A stretch of 16,029 nucleotides of DNA. Source: CAYWFP01 sp964457365. GTDB taxonomy: Bacteria; Planctomycetota; SZUA-567. Where the stretch lies: the NCBI GenBank assembly GCA_964457365.1, contig CAYWFP010000089.1:1-16029 (forward strand), written 5' to 3'. Position 1 is the stretch's first letter. Every line of letters starts with the position of its first letter. The notes beneath the pieces were generated by a model, which had not been told where the DNA came from, searched no databases, and saw only the letters and a list, made by a program, of their open reading frames with translations. Position numbers and translations under genes: made by a program. Shown in pieces: positions 13,635 through 16,029 of the stretch.

Positions 13635-15335
13635 TCAGGTTCCTTCGATCTCCCGCCAGGGAGTGTCGGCCTCGATGTCGAGGCAATACCGTCTCCCCGA
13701 AGGCAGCGCCATGCAATACGTCCCGGCCTCCCTGGCGAGAGTCGGTGGCGCGATCGGCGTCGTTCCGGCCGTCATGAACCAGAGCCCGCGCAAGCCGTCC
13801 ACGGGTTCGTCCGTGGCGAAGGACCAGCGCGCGCCCCAGAAACGCTCGCGGCCCTCGCCGCCTCCTCGGAGTTCCGGTGCGGTCGTGCCCAGAGGATGAT
13901 ACGCGACTGTAAGCACTTCTTCAGGATAGAAAAGGCGCAGGCAATGCCATCCCTCCGCCCGCTCGAGTTCTTCCCGTTCTTCCGTGCTGTCGAGAAGGCG
14001 CAAACGGTCAGCGGCCCAGGTCCAGCTGGCGGCGACGCGGGGAATACGCCGGAAAACGAGGAATTCCGATCCGTCCCGCAGCCCCCACGTCTGGGCGCGG
14101 CAGGCGTCAATATCGGTATCGGAGAGTCGGCAGAGGTATTCGAGTTCGGCGGTGGAGTTGTTCTTGGCCGGCAGGGCGTGCTCCTTGCCGTCTTCGCAGG
14201 CGACCCATTGCGGATAGGCCCAGTCGCCGCGCGTGTGCCAAAACACGACCGGTATATCCTGGATGGCGAGGCCGTAGCCCGAATGGGTCTGCATGTCGGG
14301 AAAGAGCGGATACGCGGACATGACGCCGATCCGCCATCGCTCATCGACCCAGGCCTCGGCCCGGACGCCGCCGTGGCAAGGGACGGAGATGGCTTGCGCC
14401 TCGCGGGGCGGCAAGGAAAATCGCCCGACGAGCTCGGGATAATGGCTGGCGACGATGGCCGCAATGGTGCTCCACGGGAAGATGCCGTGGAACATATCCG
14501 TGTATGGCCGTAACCATATAGGGGGCTCGTAGCCCTGGCCGATGAGCGAGCGATCGAGCATGGGTTTGTTCCGCATCGCCGGAACGCGGGGCCCACCGGC
14601 GAAGGCGGCATCGATAGCCATGATTTGCCGGATCATCTCCTCGATATTCTCGCGGACCGTGCCCGGTACGGAGCGTCCCCACATCAGGAGCGCAAAGAGC
14701 TCGTTCAGGATGATCTTGGAATACATGTCGGACAGGTGCTCGCCCCAGCCCCAATCCTCGTCGAGGTAGTAGCGTGTCACGCGTTCGAGATCCGCCGTCA
14801 AATCGGCGCCGACGTCCCCCGTCTTCTCGGCGATGAGCCAGAGGCAGGCGACATCGCCGAAATAGGCGTTCGGGTAACGCAGCTTGTCCTCGGTGATGGG
14901 GTATGCCTTATGGCCGAACCAATGCCGCGCCTCGGATAGCATGTGGTCCAGGTCGGCCCGGGCCGCCTCGGCGAGATGTTCGCGATAGACAAAATGCAAG
15001 GCGAGCAGTTGGATGCAGGTAAAGAAGCCGCTGTTCTGGTCGGTGACTTGCCCGTCCTCCCAACTCCACCAGAAATTGCCGCGCCTGGGGCCGTCCGGTT
15101 GCTGCGCCTTGCGGATGGTAGCCAATACGCGGTCTGCCGGCATGCCGTCGAGTTGGCCGAGGTTTCCGGCGTGAACCAGGCGCTGGGCACTGAAGCGAAT
15201 ATCGTGGGCGATACGGTTGTGCTTGCTCTTGTTTCGCCAGAGGCCGATCTCTTCGGACCAGGACTCTTCGCAGCTCTTGAGAAAGGATTTGGCCCCGTCT
15301 TCGGGATTCGCGCCGACATCGTCCTTCGTTTTCAT
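13635..15335 (-). CDS. Uncharacterised protein, predicted alpha-helical toroid plus beta-sandwich
   Basis: I do not recognise a named family. The 566-residue protein has an N-terminal half (about 35-330) of regularly spaced amphipathic helices rich in aromatic residues, with motifs FWWSWEDGQVTDQNSGFFTC (89-108), NAYFGDVACLWLIAEKTGD and EDWGWGEHLSDMYSKI. Next comes a region rich in short beta-like segments containing VPCHGGVRAEAWVDERW, then WAYPQWVACEDGKEHALPAK, and a final beta-rich part. Toroid-then-sandwich is the layout of polysaccharide lyases and some glycosidases (heparinase/alginate-lyase types), so a carbohydrate-active role is possible but unproven. There is no signal peptide, so it would act in the cytosol. 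The ATG at 15335 is chosen because GAAAGG lies five bases upstream; the open frame extends to 15413 but the extra residues lack a ribosome site. Confidence 0.7.
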   Translation of the reverse strand: MKTKDDVGANPEDGAKSFLKSCEESWSEEIGLWRNKSKHNRIAHDIRFSAQRLVHAGNLGQLDGMPADRVLATIRKAQQPDGPRRGNFWWSWEDGQVTDQNSGFFTCIQLLALHFVYREHLAEAARADLDHMLSEARHWFGHKAYPITEDKLRYPNAYFGDVACLWLIAEKTGDVGADLTADLERVTRYYLDEDWGWGEHLSDMYSKIILNELFALLMWGRSVPGTVRENIEEMIRQIMAIDAAFAGGPRVPAMRNKPMLDRSLIGQGYEPPIWLRPYTDMFHGIFPWSTIAAIVASHYPELVGRFSLPPREAQAISVPCHGGVRAEAWVDERWRIGVMSAYPLFPDMQTHSGYGLAIQDIPVVFWHTRGDWAYPQWVACEDGKEHALPAKNNSTAELEYLCRLSDTDIDACRAQTWGLRDGSEFLVFRRIPRVAASWTWAADRLRLLDSTEEREELERAEGWHCLRLFYPEEVLTVAYHPLGTTAPELRGGGEGRERFWGARWSFATDEPVDGLRGLWFMTAGTTPIAPPTLAREAGTYCMALPSGRRYCLDIEADTPWREIEGT

Positions 15336-15416
15336 GCAAACCTTTCGTTCTTCTCTCTCCAGCGGGCTGCAATCGCGCGTCGCGGCTCCGCGCCGGTCAT
15401 CTTGGGCGCGCAAAGT

Positions 15417-15444
15417 AGTATACGGAGGAGCGAATCAAAGCCAA
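15417..15444 (-). promoter_or_regulatory. Candidate promoter for the 566-residue protein gene
   Basis: Minus strand TTGGCT (15444-15439), a 16-base spacer and a near-consensus TATACT (15422-15417). The leader is about 75 bases. Confidence 0.45.
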
Positions 15445-15499
15445 GCCGGTTTGTCGCAGAAACCGGGCGGCGTCTCCGCGAATGCGTGCGCCGACAATG

Positions 15500-15532
15500 A
15501 AAAAGCCCGCCCCGTATACGCGGAACGGGCTT
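15500..15532 (-). terminator. Rho-independent terminator reading from the right-edge pseudogene
   Basis: Minus strand AAGCCCGTTCCG (15532-15521) pairs with CGGGGCGGGCTT (15514-15503), including two G-U pairs, around a six-base loop, and is followed by a T-run (15504-15500). It separates the decayed gene at the right edge from the 566-residue gene. Confidence 0.75.
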
Positions 15533-15619
15533 CGGAAGAAGGCATCCCAAACAGGTTGCCCGAAGAATTCCTTCAAGCTGTAATGGCCCTTGATCCAATG
15601 TTTATTCACATGGTCGCAA

Positions 15620-16029
15620 GGCAGGTTGATCGTCGTCTCCGCGCGCAGAATGACGCCGTGCTTGTCGTACATCTTCACGGAATTGCCCGCGCCCCGGTGC
15701 TTGACCCGCACGCCCTCGGCGCGGTCCTTGTAGTCGCTCACCACCTCGCCCGCGAAGCGGCCGTGAAGCTTGCGCCCGAGAAAGCGCATCACGTCGGGGC
15801 TGCGGAAGCACGCGATGGCCCCGCGCGTCAACGCCGGATAGATCGACGCCAGCGCCGCGCGCGAGCGGAAGACAGTAGTGATAGAGGTGAAGACACTTGC
15901 GTTGCCGGAGCACGGGCTGAAGTTTCTTCCTCTCGCGGTTTCGATAAATGTCCGCGCCCATGCAGGGTTCGAGACAGGCGAGGACGCAGACGAGTCCCTC
16001 GGCGATGCCGTCGCGTTCGGCGATGGCGC
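15620..16029 (-). pseudogene. Decayed copy of a widespread uncharacterised conserved protein (internal deletion with frame change, lost C-terminus; 5' end outside window)
   Basis: Two blocks of one protein family, as I remember it from many environmental genomes, lie in different frames. The upstream block (about 16028-15875) reads IAERDGIAEGLVCVLACLEP, then YRNRERKKL and RKCLHLYHY. The downstream block (about 15879-15620) reads TVFRSRAALASIYPAL, then RFLGRKLHG and GNSVKMYDKHGVILRAETTI. In intact relatives roughly 100 residues separate LYHY from the VMFR-xx-ALAxIYPAL segment; here they abut at about 15870-15880 with a frame change. The similarity stops near 15620 after TTIN, and the open frame runs on to 15397 through unrelated sequence containing a terminator. 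This is therefore a pseudogene with an internal deletion and a truncated end. The function of the family is unknown to me. Confidence 0.7.

Noticed and set aside
15397..15620. Continuation of the right-edge pseudogene as coding sequence
   Set aside because: Family similarity ends near 15620 and the stretch contains a terminator hairpin and the next gene's promoter.

Overview
The window is GC-rich bacterial DNA (the coding stretches I counted are above 60% G+C) with dense, short-spaced genes on both strands. The gene set is a UDP-GlcNAc-type dehydrogenase, a sialate-O-acetylesterase-like SGNH protein, an ABC1/UbiB kinase, a sigma-54 activator, an anaerobic reductase (NrdD)-related small protein and an HprK/PEPCK-fold protein. 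This suggests a Gram-negative, anaerobic or facultative bacterium, possibly of the PVC superphylum (Lentisphaerota/Kiritimatiellota-like). The taxonomy is inference; no rRNA or marker gene is present.

Layout. Bases 1-950 (minus) hold most of a nucleotide-sugar dehydrogenase running off the left edge. Then come a cold-shock protein (1288-1497, plus) with its terminator, a sigma-54 AAA+ activator with an unusual degenerate DHH-like N-terminal domain (1701-3266, plus), a cysteine-free small protein resembling the glycyl-radical tail of anaerobic ribonucleotide reductase (3472-3807, plus), and tRNA-Arg(CCU) with a textbook terminator (3863-3989). Bases 3990-4681 have no convincing gene; they hold a REP-like repeat cluster with an exact 75-bp tandem duplication and a lower-GC patch that may be foreign.

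Bases 4682-8014 (minus) carry a UbiB-family kinase downstream of a secreted SGNH esterase-like protein. A divergent intergenic region at about 8015-8223 carries good promoters on both strands. The plus-strand pair 8224-11931 is an HprK/PEPCK-fold P-loop protein followed by an APC-type permease fused to a PTS EIIA domain. This is the most suggestive functional pairing: a kinase-fold protein related to HPr kinase next to a transporter carrying a phosphorylatable EIIA domain. The permease gene converges with, and overlaps by 4 bases, a minus-strand DMT/EamA transporter that lies behind a zinc-ribbon/PH-like gene.

The right end (minus) has a 566-residue uncharacterised protein with an apparent alpha-helical toroid plus beta-sandwich layout. 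It is followed at the right edge by a decayed copy of a widespread uncharacterised family, with an internal deletion, a frame change and a lost C-terminus.

Most very long ORFs opposite these genes are GC-driven shadows and are not annotated.
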